The position numbers and the translations under genes were made by a program. Positions 1-9,400 of a DNA stretch of 56,475 nt are shown one piece after another; position 1 is the stretch's first letter, and each line of letters begins with the position of its first letter. Origin of the DNA: Sulfitobacter aestuariivivens (GTDB taxonomy: Bacteria; Pseudomonadota; Alphaproteobacteria; Rhodobacterales; Rhodobacteraceae); NCBI RefSeq assembly GCF_014763045.1, contig NZ_JACTAG010000006.1, positions 1 to 56,475 of the forward strand, given 5' to 3'. Under the pieces are notes generated by a model. It was given only the letters and a program-made list of their open reading frames with translations. It did not search any database and was not told where the DNA came from.

Positions 1-2
1 TC

Positions 3-126
3 CGGACCTACTGGTCCAGCCATTGCGAAGGTTGCGTGCTCAAGGACAAATGCACCAACAGCAAGGAGCGGCGCATTCGCAGATGGGAACACGAAGACGT
101 TCTGGAACGCGTTCAGCAGCGCCTAG
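3..126 (+). pseudogene. IS1182-family transposase, C-terminal fragment
   Basis: The open frame at the window edge reads a cysteine-rich segment (YWSSHCEGCVLKDKC) followed by KERRIRRWEHEDVLERVQQRLD. This is the zinc-knuckle-like block and following helix typical of the C-terminal part of IS1182-type transposases. The expected continuation with the TVEHPFG catalytic block is missing. The frame runs instead into the end of an IS481 element and stops at 156-158. The remnant was therefore cut by that insertion, and its N-terminal part lies outside the window. Confidence 0.7.
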
Positions 127-1072
127 ATGTGGAGCGTCAAGAGGTTGTTCCGATTTAAGCCCGCTCTGCTGATTGGCGGTTTTGATCCTATGGCGGAATG
201 CGGTCTGTGCCAATTGTAGAGATGTTTCCATCGACGCAGGTCAGCGCCGCGTTGATCTGACGTGTCATAGGCGCGGGCGTAGGCCCATTCGCGGAGCGCG
301 GTCTAGATGAAGCGCTCGGCCTTTCCGTTGGTCCTTGGCGTGTAGGGTTTGGTGCGGATGTGGCGGAGGCCAAGTTCTGCACATGCCGTTTTGAAGACGT
401 GACTGATGTCGCACGCGCCGTTATCCGTCATGACCCGCCGCACCGTGATCCCCATTGAGGCATACCATGCCACGGCGGCCTTGAGGTGTTTGACCGCGCT
501 CGGCCCGCGTTCATTTGCATGGATTTGGGTGAAGGACAGCCGGGAGTGGTCATCAATGCAGACATGCACGAACTCCCAGCCGGCACTTGCGGACTTACCC
601 TACTTGGGGTCTCCGGTGATGCGCTTTCCGGTTTTTTTGAACTTTCCCAGACGTTTGATATCTAAATGGACCAGGTCGCCGGGAGCCTCGCGTTCATAGC
701 GGCGGACCGATTCGGCGCGCTCCAGATCGCGCATCCGGCTGAGCCCCGCGCGCCTGAAACCCGGCTGACGATGGTGGGCGAAACACCCGTCTTTGCAGCG
801 ATATGGGCTCCTGTCAGGCGCTGGCGGCGCAAAGCAATGATCTGTGCGCTCACAGCCGCAGATGTCGAGTTGCGCACAGAATGCGGACGCGAACATCGGT
901 CGTGCAATCCGTCTGGGCCCTCAGCCTTAAAGCGCCACCACCACTTCGCAGCCGTCTTTGGCGAACAGCCACAGGCCCGTCCGGCTGCCGCAAAAGAAAC
1001 GCCGGACTGGATCAACCCGACAAGCCGTTCTCGACCCAGAGGCGTAAGTCTGGCATTCTGATGCACGTTCAT
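123..1072 (-). pseudogene. IS481-family transposase, frameshifted and with two nonsense codons
   Basis: The N-terminal half begins MNVHQNARLTPLGRERL and holds the helix-turn-helix (GRACGCSPKTAAKWWWRF). Near 760 the reading shifts frame into RAGLSRMRDLERAESVRRYE and the rve core: VHLDIKRLG with the first Asp, MTDNGACD with the second, and TNGKAERFI with the Glu. Amber codons interrupt the second frame after TGDPK (about 598) and after AERFI (about 304), where CAG would be expected. The remaining frame to the stop at 123-125 (HRPHSAIGSKPPISR...) is the normal family C-terminus. Three independent lesions make it non-functional. Confidence 0.85.
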
Positions 1073-1155
1073 TCGATCTCTCCGAAAAAGGTTGTGGTCT
1101 GGTAACTCCAACCAACTTCAAAGGGATCGAATGGACAACCTATTGAAAGCTCACA
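127..1155 (-). mobile_element. IS481-family insertion sequence, inactive
   Basis: The element is bounded by imperfect terminal inverted repeats of about 30 bp. The left end starts TGTGGAGCGTCAAGAGGTTG at 128, and the right end read inward starts TGTGAGCTTTCAATAGGTTG at 1155. The pair aligns with small gaps, and both ends begin with TGT. CCTAG is present just outside both ends (122-126 and 1156-1160) and may be a target duplication. Only the left flank is recognisably IS1182, so the duplication is tentative. The single transposase gene inside is broken. Confidence 0.7.
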
Positions 1156-1219
1156 CCTAGGGTGGCTTTGCGTTACTCCAAGCCTTTCAGAAAAAAATTT
1201 CGTCGAAGGTACTCATAGG

Positions 1220-2481
1220 TTAGCCTTTCAATTTGATGGCGACGTTTTTCGTCTGCACATAGTTTCAGAGGGCTTCACGGCGTTTTTCACGGCCGTAGAC
1301 TATTTGCCATAACCGCCGAAGGGCGTCTCAACCCCGCCAGCATACCATTCATTGACGAACACTTGACCGGCTCGCAACTGGCGAGCAGCTGTGGTCGCGC
1401 GGGCGAGGTCGCGGGTGAAAACGCCGCCGACAAGACCATAGGGTGTTCCATTGGCATTTTGATGGCATCTTCATCGGAAGAGAATTTCAGGACGGACAGA
1501 ACGGGCCCAGAGACTTCCCCATTTGCGATCTTCATATTGGGGGTGACGTTCGTCTCGATCGCTGGCTCAAGAAACGCCCCAGGGATGTTCATTTTGCGGC
1601 CACCCGTGGCAAGCTGTGCCCCTTCGCCTTGCGCGCCACGACCATGTCGGCGGCGCGATCGCTTTGCAGCTCAGAGACCATTGCACACATTGTCGGGCCG
1701 AATTCGGGTTGATCGATGCCCCAGCGGACGTCGCTTTCAAACGCTCCCAGATCGGCATCGTCACGAACGATTGCCGCGGATTTTCCGCCCAATTCTATCA
1801 CGCAAGGCACGACATTTTTGGCTGCAGCGGTTGCGATGGCGACGCCGGTTGGGACAGATCCTGTCAACACGATTTGGTTTACGAGCGGGTGAGCCGATAG
1901 GGCCGCGCCCGCGTCACCCCAAGCCCGCATAGGATATTGATGGCGCCTTTGGGCAGGCCTACTGCGTTGGCTGCATGGGCGAACCACGCATTGCCAAGCG
2001 GAGTGAGTTCCGCCGTTTTGATCACGCAGGCATTGCCGGTGGCCAAAGCCGCCGACAGCGACCGCGCTGTCATCTCAACGGGGAAGTTCCACGGAATGAT
2101 CTGCGCGGAAACGCCGAATGGCTCATAAGTTGTGAACTCGAAATAGCCTTTGCCCAGCGGGATCGAGCGACCCTCTACCGTTTCGGCCTGATTGCCATAG
2201 TATTCGAAATACCGTGCAGCGCCTGCAATCTCGATCCGCGCTTCACACAGTGGTTTTCCCTGCTCCAATGTCAGAACTTTCGCGATCTCATCGATATGAT
2301 CGAGCAGGTAGCGCTCCATCGCTTGCACCATGCGTCCGCGTTCTACAGGCCGCAGATCGGAAAACACACCGGACACATGCACATGATGTGGTTTTCTCGT
2401 CGTTCTTGAAACGGGGCCAGGGTGGGTCCTCGCCTTGGTACCAAGCCTCCCCAAAGGGTTCGTGCAGGCAATCAAGGTCAC
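1220..2481 (-). pseudogene. Aldehyde dehydrogenase, degraded
   Basis: Three reading frames together reproduce an NAD(P)-dependent aldehyde dehydrogenase. The first part (about 2425-1920) reads RPVERGRMVQAM, EQGKPL, IIPWNFPVEM and ALATGNACVIK. The second carries IVLTGSVPTG and VIELGGKSAAIV with the general-base Glu. The third gives VFVNEWYAGGVETPFGGYGK, then a further shifted piece ending NYVQTKNVAI. Frameshifts lie near 1920, near the catalytic Cys region (about 1690) and near 1305, and a TGA replaces an expected Trp codon. The N-terminal 40-50 residues are missing. It lies downstream of the Rieske gene on the same strand and was probably part of that operon. Confidence 0.8.
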
Positions 2482-2501
2482 CGCGCTGACGCATCATTCA
2501 T

Positions 2502-3233
2502 TCAAAGGCGGTCGAGGTGGAGTGGGGGATCGCCCAGAGTGCTACAATCGTATCCATGGAGGCTCTCCAACAGCTGGCTTTGCGGCGTGGTCGGCGCGAT
2601 GCCAAGATCCTTCATGATCCGCCAGTAAAGGGCCGTATCATGCCCAATCACTGGCTTGCCAAGCTTGGCCTCCACCGCGCGGGCAAGATGCAGGGGGTGT
2701 TGTGATAATCCTTTCGGACCAGAGCGGAAATTGCAGATGCCGTTGATCAGGTAGGCGTCTGCGTCTGGGGCTTGCTCTGCCACATAGGTAAAACTGGGTT
2801 CAAACAGGTCCCCATCGAAAGTCCAACGTTTGGCATTGACGGTGGCTTGATCGGGGAAACAGCCACGATCCACAAAGTTGCCTGCCATGTGAAAATGGGT
2901 CTCGTATCTGTCCGACAAGTCGGCGCAGTGCTGGCGTATCCCTTCGACGCCCAGACCGCTGGCACGGACCTAGTTCGATCCAACCAGGCCGCAGACAACA
3001 ACACTGTTTCGCGCCATGCAATGCACGAAATCGTCCATCATGCCGAAATTCGCTTTGCGCTGGTCCAGCCCGTGGGCGTAGTCCGGCACATGCAGCATCC
3101 AGCCGTGCACGCCCACGGTTTCAGGCGACATGCGCAGAAAGTCGGAAGGCTCGGCATCGTAGTCAAACGGAGGGCACGTGAAGCCAACCTGATGCGGGAA
3201 CAGCTTTTGCTGGGCACTCCATTTTTCAGGCAT
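2502..3233 (-). pseudogene. Asp/Glu racemase superfamily protein (maleate isomerase / arylmalonate decarboxylase-like), one in-frame amber
   Basis: A continuous 243-codon frame starts MPEKWSAQQKLFPHQVGFTCPP, eight bases after the stop of the Rieske gene. A TTG at 3251 that would overlap it is an alternative start. The frame is broken only by TAG at 2970-2972 where the family would have Trp (VVVCGLVGSN*VRASGLGVEG). It keeps a Cys-containing loop in each half (VVVCG and INGICNFRSG) and the C-terminal LYWRIMKDLGI block. The superfamily catalyses two-Cys isomerisation, racemisation or decarboxylation of dicarboxylates and related acids. Only one lesion is visible, so the inactivation is recent or could be a sequencing error. 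Confidence 0.65.
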
Positions 3234-3240
3234 AGCAAAG

Positions 3241-4353
3241 TCAGCCGTCAATCGCCTCCCGCATCCAAGCCTGCAGGTGCATGACGGGGTGTTCGGAATT
3301 CACGCCGCCCTTAGGATCAACCACCAGTGGCCCCGGCACATAGCCGCGCGATTTCAGGCCGCGATGAACGCTTTCGACAAGGTGGATGTCTTCCTCGACG
3401 GTGGTGGCGCGATCCTGTTGCGCGAGTTTTCGGACCTTCTCATCATCAATGCCGCCGACCGAATACCAGCCGCGCCAAACAACCACGTGGTCGGCATCCA
3501 TTGCCCGCCAGTGATAGGTGTTCAAGACATTGCCCGGATAGACCTGAAACGAAAACATCGGCCATAGGAACCAACTGGAATATTCATGCGAATGCGCAAA
3601 ACCGGAGTTGATGTCATAGGTCATCTGATCCAGCGCCTGACATTCGGTCGTGTGGCGCAGACATTTGCCTTGGGGCTGAATGTCGTAGGTTTCGGGCTTG
3701 ACCACACCATTGGCAAAGGTCGGGTGGTTTAACGAGCAGTGATAGCACTCCGAGTAATTCTCGACCGAGACCTTCCAGTTGCAGTTTTCTGGAATCTCGA
3801 CCCAATCCAGCGGCTTGAGGTCGGCCCAATTCGGCACCCATTCCTCAAGCTCGGCGCGCGCACCGGGGAACCAGTCTTCCATCGGCTCTGTGTTCGGATC
3901 GAGATTGACAAAAACGAAGCCGAGGAATTCCTCTGCACGCACCTCCGTCAGGCACACATCGGATTTATCAAACCCCTCCACGGCCTTGATATTGGGTCCG
4001 GCGCGCAATTCGCCCGTGAGCTCATATGTCCATGCGTGATAAGGGCAGACGACAACGCGTGTGGTGCCGGTCCCTTTGACCAATTGATGCGCGCGGTGCT
4101 GGCAAACATTGTAGAACACGCGGATCTTGGCGTCGCGCCCCCGGATTGCAAACAGGCTCTCTCCAGCGATCTCAAAGGTGGCGTAGTCGCCGGTGTTTGT
4201 CAGGTCAGACGCGTGGCACCCGAATTGCCATGTCTGCGCCAGCAGCCCTGCGGTCTCAATCTGAAAGACCTGTGGGTCGGTGTAGTAGCGCGCGGCCAAT
4301 GATCGGATCGGACCTTGTTTCATGCCTACCGCTTCGCTGCTTGAGGCCATCAT
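3241..4353 (-). CDS. Rieske non-haem iron oxygenase, alpha subunit (quaternary-amine demethylase type)
   Basis: The 370-residue protein has a Rieske [2Fe-2S] site (C84-x-H86 and C103-P-Y-H106) and a mononuclear iron site in ENYSECYHCSLNHP (H205, H210, with E202 at the bridging position). Length and motifs fit the subgroup that includes carnitine oxygenase CntA and glycine-betaine or proline-betaine oxygenases; CntA also uses Glu as the bridging acid. Such enzymes hydroxylate an N-methyl or neighbouring carbon and need a separate flavin/2Fe-2S reductase. None is encoded in this window. The ATG overlaps the rpiR stop (ATGA), so the two are translationally coupled. An alternative start is the ATG at 4323. 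The substrate is unknown. Confidence 0.85.
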   Translation of the reverse strand: MMASSSEAVGMKQGPIRSLAARYYTDPQVFQIETAGLLAQTWQFGCHASDLTNTGDYATFEIAGESLFAIRGRDAKIRVFYNVCQHRAHQLVKGTGTTRVVVCPYHAWTYELTGELRAGPNIKAVEGFDKSDVCLTEVRAEEFLGFVFVNLDPNTEPMEDWFPGARAELEEWVPNWADLKPLDWVEIPENCNWKVSVENYSECYHCSLNHPTFANGVVKPETYDIQPQGKCLRHTTECQALDQMTYDINSGFAHSHEYSSWFLWPMFSFQVYPGNVLNTYHWRAMDADHVVVWRGWYSVGGIDDEKVRKLAQQDRATTVEEDIHLVESVHRGLKSRGYVPGPLVVDPKGGVNSEHPVMHLQAWMREAIDG

Positions 4354-5237
4354 TTGTCCTCCGCGTGATAAAGCCCGAGTTCGTGACGGCGCGCGTGGAA
4401 TGTCGCCACGCGTTCGGGGATCTCATCGCTGGCAACAGCAATGACAAAGGACAGCAGCGTTTCGAGCAACGCGATGATGCTGACCGAAGACGGGAAGAAT
4501 TGCGGCGTGTCGACGGAAACGACAAACCCATGGTTTGTCAGCCGAATGATGGGGCTGGCGGGGCTGTCGGACAGGGCGACGATGGTCATACCTTGCTCAT
4601 GCGCGATACGCACAGCCTCAACCACTTCGGACCGATAGGGTTTGCAGGTAATCGCAATCAAAACATCTTGGCCATCGGCCCATGCCAAATCATCCACCGG
4701 CGTCGAACCAGGGCGTGGGATTGCGTGAAATTCGGTCATGCCGGTTGACGCAAGATAGGTAAAGTTCCGCGCAACAGAATTGTTGACGCCAACCCCAAGC
4801 GTGAAAACCCGGCGCGCGGCCCAGATCGCTTCGGCTGCCGCTTTCAGGTCCTCGGTCGAAATGCCGGCAAAGGTCTCTTCGATGTTGTCGAGAACGTCAC
4901 GCACCATATCGGCGTAAAGCCCGCCAAGGTCGCCCGACTTGCGAATGTCTTGCAGCCAGCGTGCCCGGTCAGGAAAGTCGGCGGCCCCGCGTCTGATCGC
5001 CTCGCGGAACGGGGCGCGGAAATCCTCGTAACCTTCAAAGCCAACCTGCCGCGCCATGCGCACGACGGTGTTTGGCTTAACCTTCGCGGCCTGAGCAATT
5101 TCACGCACTGTGGAGACCCCCACATCACGCGGGTTCTCCAACACATAAGTTGCGGCCTTGCGCGCCTCTGGTGTCAGCTCGGGCAATTCGCCAGCCAGAC
5201 GTTCCAGAACCGTTCTTGATACATTTGTCCCATTCAT
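4350..5237 (-). CDS. RpiR-family transcriptional regulator
   Basis: This is a 295-residue regulator with an N-terminal HTH_6 domain (about 1-80, AQAAKVKPNTVVRMARQVGFEGYEDF) and a C-terminal SIS sugar-isomerase-like sensor domain (about 125-260, VFTLGVGVNNSVARNF and VLIAITCKPYRSEVVE). I chose the start MNGTNVSRTVL, which lies just beyond the divergent promoter; the longer frame would run into the opposing gene. It heads the reverse operon with the Rieske oxygenase and is divergent from the FAD/GcvT demethylase operon. It is the natural candidate regulator of both arms. Confidence 0.85.
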   Translation of the reverse strand: MNGTNVSRTVLERLAGELPELTPEARKAATYVLENPRDVGVSTVREIAQAAKVKPNTVVRMARQVGFEGYEDFRAPFREAIRRGAADFPDRARWLQDIRKSGDLGGLYADMVRDVLDNIEETFAGISTEDLKAAAEAIWAARRVFTLGVGVNNSVARNFTYLASTGMTEFHAIPRPGSTPVDDLAWADGQDVLIAITCKPYRSEVVEAVRIAHEQGMTIVALSDSPASPIIRLTNHGFVVSVDTPQFFPSSVSIIALLETLLSFVIAVASDEIPERVATFHARRHELGLYHAEDK

Positions 5238-5264
5238 GATTGACGATGGTACTTTTGTCCGATT
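5220..5264. promoter_or_regulatory. Candidate RpiR operator: direct repeats in the divergent promoter
   Basis: Two 15-bp direct repeats, TACATTTGTCCCATT (5220-5234) and TACTTTTGTCCGATT (5250-5264), match at 13 of 15 positions. They are spaced 30 bp start to start, about three helical turns, so they sit on the same DNA face. The first overlaps the opening codons of rpiR, which would suit autorepression. Binding by RpiR is inferred from position only. Confidence 0.4.
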
Positions 5265-5304
5265 AGCCTGTCGAGAGAAAAACGACTCATAAAAGGACTT
5301 TCCC

Positions 5305-7740
5305 TTGGTTGATGATTTCCCCAGCCACGCACGCGTCGTCATTGTCGGTGGCGGCGTCATGGGCGTTGGCATTGCCTATCACCTTGGCCACGAAGGATGG
5401 GGTGCGGACACCGTTCTGCTAGAGAAGGCAGAGCTGACGTCTGGCAGCACATGGCACGCAGCAGGGCAGATTACGCACTCGACCTCAAGTTTCGGGCTGG
5501 GCAAATGCGTCGATTACAACATCGGGCTGTATTCTGGAGGATTGGAGGCTGAGACTGGTCAGCCTGTTACGTGGCATGGCTGCGGCTCGTTTCGCTTGGC
5601 CTATACGACAGATGAAATGGACTGGCTGCGTCATACCCTGTCGGTTGGGCGTTCCCTTGGTTTCAATATCGAGCTGGTCGGACCGGAGAAAGTTGCAGAC
5701 CTGCATCCATTCTATAACCTGGACGGAGTGCTGGGCGCGCTGCACACGCCTGATGATGGCCACGTCGATCCAACAAACGTGACGATGGCTATGGCCGCGG
5801 GTGCGCGGCAAAAGGGCGTGCGCATCATCCGTCATTGCAGGGCGACGAATATCACGCAGATACCCTCCGGTGAATGGCAGGTCGAAACTGACAAGGGCAC
5901 AATCGTCTGTGAACATGTCGTCAACGCTGGCGGAACCTACGCGCGCCAAATGGGCGAATGGTCAGGGCTGCAATTGCCGATGACATCGATGACGCACCAC
6001 TATTTCGTCACGGAGCCGGTACCGGAATTCGAGGCGTTGGACACCGAACTGCCCGTCATCCGCGATGACAAGAAGGTGTCGGGCTACATCCGCATGGAGC
6101 AAAAGCGCGGGCTGATCGGGATCTACGAAAAAGAGAACCCGAATTCAGTCTGGCACGATCATTGCCCGTGGGATTATGAAAACTGGTTGTTTGATGCCGA
6201 CTATGACCGGGTCATGCCGTACCTTGAAGAAAGCCTGAACCGCATGCCGATCTTCGCAGAGCTTGGCATCCAACGCGAAGTCCATGGCGCGATCTCTCAC
6301 CCGCCGGATGGCAATCCGCTGATTGGACCTGCGCCCGGCGTGCGCAACTACTGGTGTTGCTGTGGCACGCAGATCGGCATCGGCTGGGGCCCCGGTTTAA
6401 CGCGGGAACTGGCCCGATGGATGGTGCATGGCGCCGCCGATATCTCTATGCGCGAGTATGATCCGCGCCGCTTCGGAAGCTACGCCACCAAAGACTGGCA
6501 GGTCGTGAAGGCCGAGGAAGACTATTGCCTGCGTCACGAGATCCCGTTTCCGCATTTCAACCGGCTCGCCGGGCGGCCGATCAAGCCGTCGCCCCTGCAT
6601 GAATTGCTTAAGGCCAAGGGGGCTGTGCACGAAGAGGTTTATGGTTTTGAGCGTCCGCGCTTCTTTGCCAAAGGCATCCCGCAGCAGGATCATTATTCCT
6701 TCAACCGCACCCCCGTTGACGATCTGGTCGCAGCAGAAGTCAAAGCCGTACGCGAAAACGTGGGCATTATGGACGTCACCGCTTTCACTAAGGTCATTGT
6801 CGATGGGCCGGACGCCTATGCGCTGCTTGATCGTCTGACCGCGAACCGGATGCCGCAAAAGGTAGGGTCGATAACGCTGACCCATATGCTGAATCACGCT
6901 GGCCGGATTGAGCTGGAGACAACCATCGTGCGGATGGCTGAGGACAGGTTCTACCTCGTATGTGCCGCTTTCTTTGAACAGCGCTTGCTGGATCACTTGA
7001 ACCACAACCGCGGGGGCGAAGACGTCACGATCACTGCTTTGTCATCAGACTGGTCTGCGCTGTCCTTAAACGGGCCACTGGCGCGCGACGTATTGCGGCA
7101 ATGCACGGATGCCGACCTGACAAACGCAGGGTTTCGCTGGCTCTCTGCTCAAGAAATTGTTGTTGCCGGGCATCGTATCTGGGCTTTCCGCATGTCCTAT
7201 GCGGGTGAGCTTGGCTGGGAATTCCACATGCCAAACGCGGTGTGCCTTGATGTCTACAACGCGCTGTGGGCGGCAGGCGAGGCGCATGGCATCGCGGACT
7301 ACGGCAGCTTTGCGATGAACGTTATGCGCATGGAGAAGGGGTTCAAAGGTGCGGGCGAGCTGACCAACGAAGTGACTTTGGCCGAAGCAAATGTTCTGAG
7401 ATTTGCGCGCACAGACAAGGACTACCTTGGTCGTGACAAGACACTGAACACCGATCTGCCGTGGGTCTGCGCTTATCTGGAAATCGAACCTGATGAAAAG
7501 GCCGACGGCCATGGCGGCGAGGCTGTGATGTTGAACGGGAAAGTTGTCGGCTCCACCGCCTCGGTGGCTTACGGGCCGACCGTCGGCAAAATTCTGGCCT
7601 TTGCCTATATCGCTCCCGAAGCGGGCAAGCCCGATACCGCGCTTGAGGTGGTGATCCACGGCCAACCCCGCGCGGCCCGCGTTTTGGGTGAACCGGCCTA
7701 TGATCCCGAGAGCCTGAAGCCGCGAAGGGACGCATCATGA
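5305..7740 (+). CDS. FAD-dependent dimethylglycine/sarcosine dehydrogenase-like protein with GcvT domain
   Basis: The 811-residue protein has an N-terminal DAO-type FAD domain (G15-x-G17-x-x-G20) and a C-terminal tetrahydrofolate-binding GcvT/aminomethyltransferase region (about 430-800). TSGSTWHAAG carries H51 at the position that is covalently flavinylated in dimethylglycine and sarcosine dehydrogenases. The family oxidatively demethylates N-methyl amino acids and transfers the one-carbon unit to folate. Translation starts at TTG, supported by AAAAGGA at 5291-5297 and by the absence of an upstream ATG. It is the first gene of a seven-gene operon and overlaps the next gene by ATGA. The actual amine is unknown. 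Confidence 0.85.
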   Translation: MVDDFPSHARVVIVGGGVMGVGIAYHLGHEGWGADTVLLEKAELTSGSTWHAAGQITHSTSSFGLGKCVDYNIGLYSGGLEAETGQPVTWHGCGSFRLAYTTDEMDWLRHTLSVGRSLGFNIELVGPEKVADLHPFYNLDGVLGALHTPDDGHVDPTNVTMAMAAGARQKGVRIIRHCRATNITQIPSGEWQVETDKGTIVCEHVVNAGGTYARQMGEWSGLQLPMTSMTHHYFVTEPVPEFEALDTELPVIRDDKKVSGYIRMEQKRGLIGIYEKENPNSVWHDHCPWDYENWLFDADYDRVMPYLEESLNRMPIFAELGIQREVHGAISHPPDGNPLIGPAPGVRNYWCCCGTQIGIGWGPGLTRELARWMVHGAADISMREYDPRRFGSYATKDWQVVKAEEDYCLRHEIPFPHFNRLAGRPIKPSPLHELLKAKGAVHEEVYGFERPRFFAKGIPQQDHYSFNRTPVDDLVAAEVKAVRENVGIMDVTAFTKVIVDGPDAYALLDRLTANRMPQKVGSITLTHMLNHAGRIELETTIVRMAEDRFYLVCAAFFEQRLLDHLNHNRGGEDVTITALSSDWSALSLNGPLARDVLRQCTDADLTNAGFRWLSAQEIVVAGHRIWAFRMSYAGELGWEFHMPNAVCLDVYNALWAAGEAHGIADYGSFAMNVMRMEKGFKGAGELTNEVTLAEANVLRFARTDKDYLGRDKTLNTDLPWVCAYLEIEPDEKADGHGGEAVMLNGKVVGSTASVAYGPTVGKILAFAYIAPEAGKPDTALEVVIHGQPRAARVLGEPAYDPESLKPRRDAS

Positions 7741-8819
7741 CATTTCCAAAAACAATGCGTGCGATGGTCACGATGGGCCATGGCGATCTGGATCAAATGG
7801 TCTTTCATGAAGATTGGCCATGCCCAACCCCCGCGCCCGACGAAATTCTGATCCGTGTCGGCGCCTGCGGGCTGAACAACACGGATGTGAACACTCGTTC
7901 GGGCTGGTATTCCAAGACGGTGACAGATGCGACGACAGGTGGCGCGTTTGAAGACGTCGGTCAAGACGACCCTACCTGGGGCGGCGCGCCGATCACCTTT
8001 CCACGCATTCAGGGTGCCGATGTCTGCGGGGAGATTGTCGCCGTCGGCGAAAACGTCGATCCGGCACGTATCGGCGAACGCGTCATCACCGACGGTTGGT
8101 TGCGCGACGCAGACGACCCCGACGACATGAACAAGACCGGATATTTCGGGTCGGAACGCAATGGCGGCTTTGCCGAGTATACGACGACGCCATCGCGCAA
8201 TGCGCTCGCGGTGCAGTCGGATTTGAGCGATGCGGAACTGGCAACCTTTTCTTGTTCCTACTCCACTGCCGAAGGCATGCTAACGCGGGCCGGGGTCGGT
8301 GCAAGTGACTCGGTATTAGTCCCCGGTGCCTCGGGTGGTGTTGGTGGGGCGCTTGTCCAACTGGCCAAACGCCGCGGTGCGCGGGTGATCGCCATGGCGT
8401 CTGAAGCGAAGCATAAAGACGTCGCCGCACTTGGTGCTGATATGATCCTGCCGCGCGCACCTGACGCGCTGCGTACTGCTTTGGGAGATGAGAAAATCAC
8501 CGTCGTGGCAGATGTTGTCGGTGGCCCGTACTGGCCAGCGTTGATTGACGTGCTGGAACGCGGTGGGCGCTATACTTGTTCAGGCGCGATCGCGGGGCCA
8601 ATGGTCGCGCTTGATCTGCGCACATTCTATCTGCGCGATCTTACCTTTACAGGCTCTACAGTGATCACGCCCGAGGTCATGCCGAACCTGATCCGCTACA
8701 TTGAGAACGGTGAAATCAAGCCTGCTTTGGCTGCGACCTACCACCTTGATCAATTGCGAGAAGCCCAGACCGCTTTCATCGCAAAAGAGCACACCGGAAA
8801 CATCGTGGTGATCCCGTGA
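7737..8819 (+). CDS. Medium-chain dehydrogenase/reductase (zinc-independent, quinone-oxidoreductase-like)
   Basis: This 360-residue MDR protein has a GroES-like N-terminal domain, a nucleotide-binding motif PGASGGVGGALVQLA (about 196-210) and an MDR C-terminal domain. C44 is present in GACGLNNTD. The usual zinc-ligand GHE is replaced by QGADVCGEIV, and no structural-zinc cysteine cluster is visible, so it is probably a zinc-free NADPH oxidoreductase. It is coupled by ATGA to the FAD gene before it and by GTGA to the DddQ-like gene after it. Acryloyl-CoA reductase AcuI, which acts after DMSP lyases, belongs to the same broad superfamily. This protein is not clearly AcuI. Confidence 0.75.
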   Translation: MTFPKTMRAMVTMGHGDLDQMVFHEDWPCPTPAPDEILIRVGACGLNNTDVNTRSGWYSKTVTDATTGGAFEDVGQDDPTWGGAPITFPRIQGADVCGEIVAVGENVDPARIGERVITDGWLRDADDPDDMNKTGYFGSERNGGFAEYTTTPSRNALAVQSDLSDAELATFSCSYSTAEGMLTRAGVGASDSVLVPGASGGVGGALVQLAKRRGARVIAMASEAKHKDVAALGADMILPRAPDALRTALGDEKITVVADVVGGPYWPALIDVLERGGRYTCSGAIAGPMVALDLRTFYLRDLTFTGSTVITPEVMPNLIRYIENGEIKPALAATYHLDQLREAQTAFIAKEHTGNIVVIP

Positions 8820-9400
8820 GCGAGGCGATCCGACTCCTGCACGCCGTCCAGCGCCTTCATTTGGTTTCTTCGGAACTGACAGGCTATGCGCCCTGGCCTG
8901 ACGACGTTCAGGCACGCAAGATTCGACCGACACCATGTTCAATCACCCGATCCCTCGGATCGTTGCCCCTGCGCGGGTCACGGATTACCGCGCCGGTGAT
9001 CAAGGCATTACGTCGAGCTGCACCGGAACTGGAATGGCGACAGACCTATTCCAAAGAAGACGTTGGTGCTCGGTTCCTTGACACCTATGGCTATATCGAA
9101 CTTTTCGGCCCAACCGGGCATTTCAGGTCAGCCAAATTGCGCGGTTATATCGGCTATTGGGGACCAGATCTGACTTATGACTGGCACGCGCATGAGGCGG
9201 AAGAGCTCTACTTCACGCTGGCAGGCTGCGCCGTCTTTAGTGCGAAAGGCGCAACCAATGTCATGGTGCGCCCCGGTGAAGCGCGCGCGCATGAGTCGGA
9301 CCAGCCGCATCTGATGATCACCTTGGATCAGCCTTATCTGGCCTATGTGCTGTGGCGCGGCAATGGCCTCGAAGGCTTGCCACGTATGGTGACGCCATGA
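8816..9400 (+). CDS. dddQ: DMSP-lyase-family cupin (DddQ-like)
   Basis: This 194-residue protein has an alpha-helical N-terminus and a C-terminal cupin. The first cupin motif reads YDWHAHEAEELYF (H124, H126, E130, with Y132) and the second ends in SDQPHLM (H165). The flanking GYWGPDL and LVLWRG-like VLWRGNGL blocks match the DddQ/DddL group. Characterised DddQ enzymes from marine roseobacters are cytoplasmic metal-dependent lyases that split dimethylsulfoniopropionate into DMS and acrylate. The GTG start overlaps the preceding stop and the gene overlaps the next by ATGA. Relatives in this family may act on other compounds, so the exact activity needs testing; the symbol denotes the family. 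Confidence 0.7.
   Translation: MSEAIRLLHAVQRLHLVSSELTGYAPWPDDVQARKIRPTPCSITRSLGSLPLRGSRITAPVIKALRRAAPELEWRQTYSKEDVGARFLDTYGYIELFGPTGHFRSAKLRGYIGYWGPDLTYDWHAHEAEELYFTLAGCAVFSAKGATNVMVRPGEARAHESDQPHLMITLDQPYLAYVLWRGNGLEGLPRMVTP

Noticed and set aside
600..800. Programmed frameshift in the IS481 transposase
   Set aside because: No slippery sequence is evident, IS481 transposases are normally a single frame, and two further nonsense codons follow.
2970..2972. In-frame TAG near an MttB homologue, suggesting pyrrolysine decoding
   Set aside because: The MttB-family gene itself has no in-frame TAG, no pylTSBCD genes are seen, and other ambers in the window are in dead transposases. A nonsense mutation is the simpler reading.
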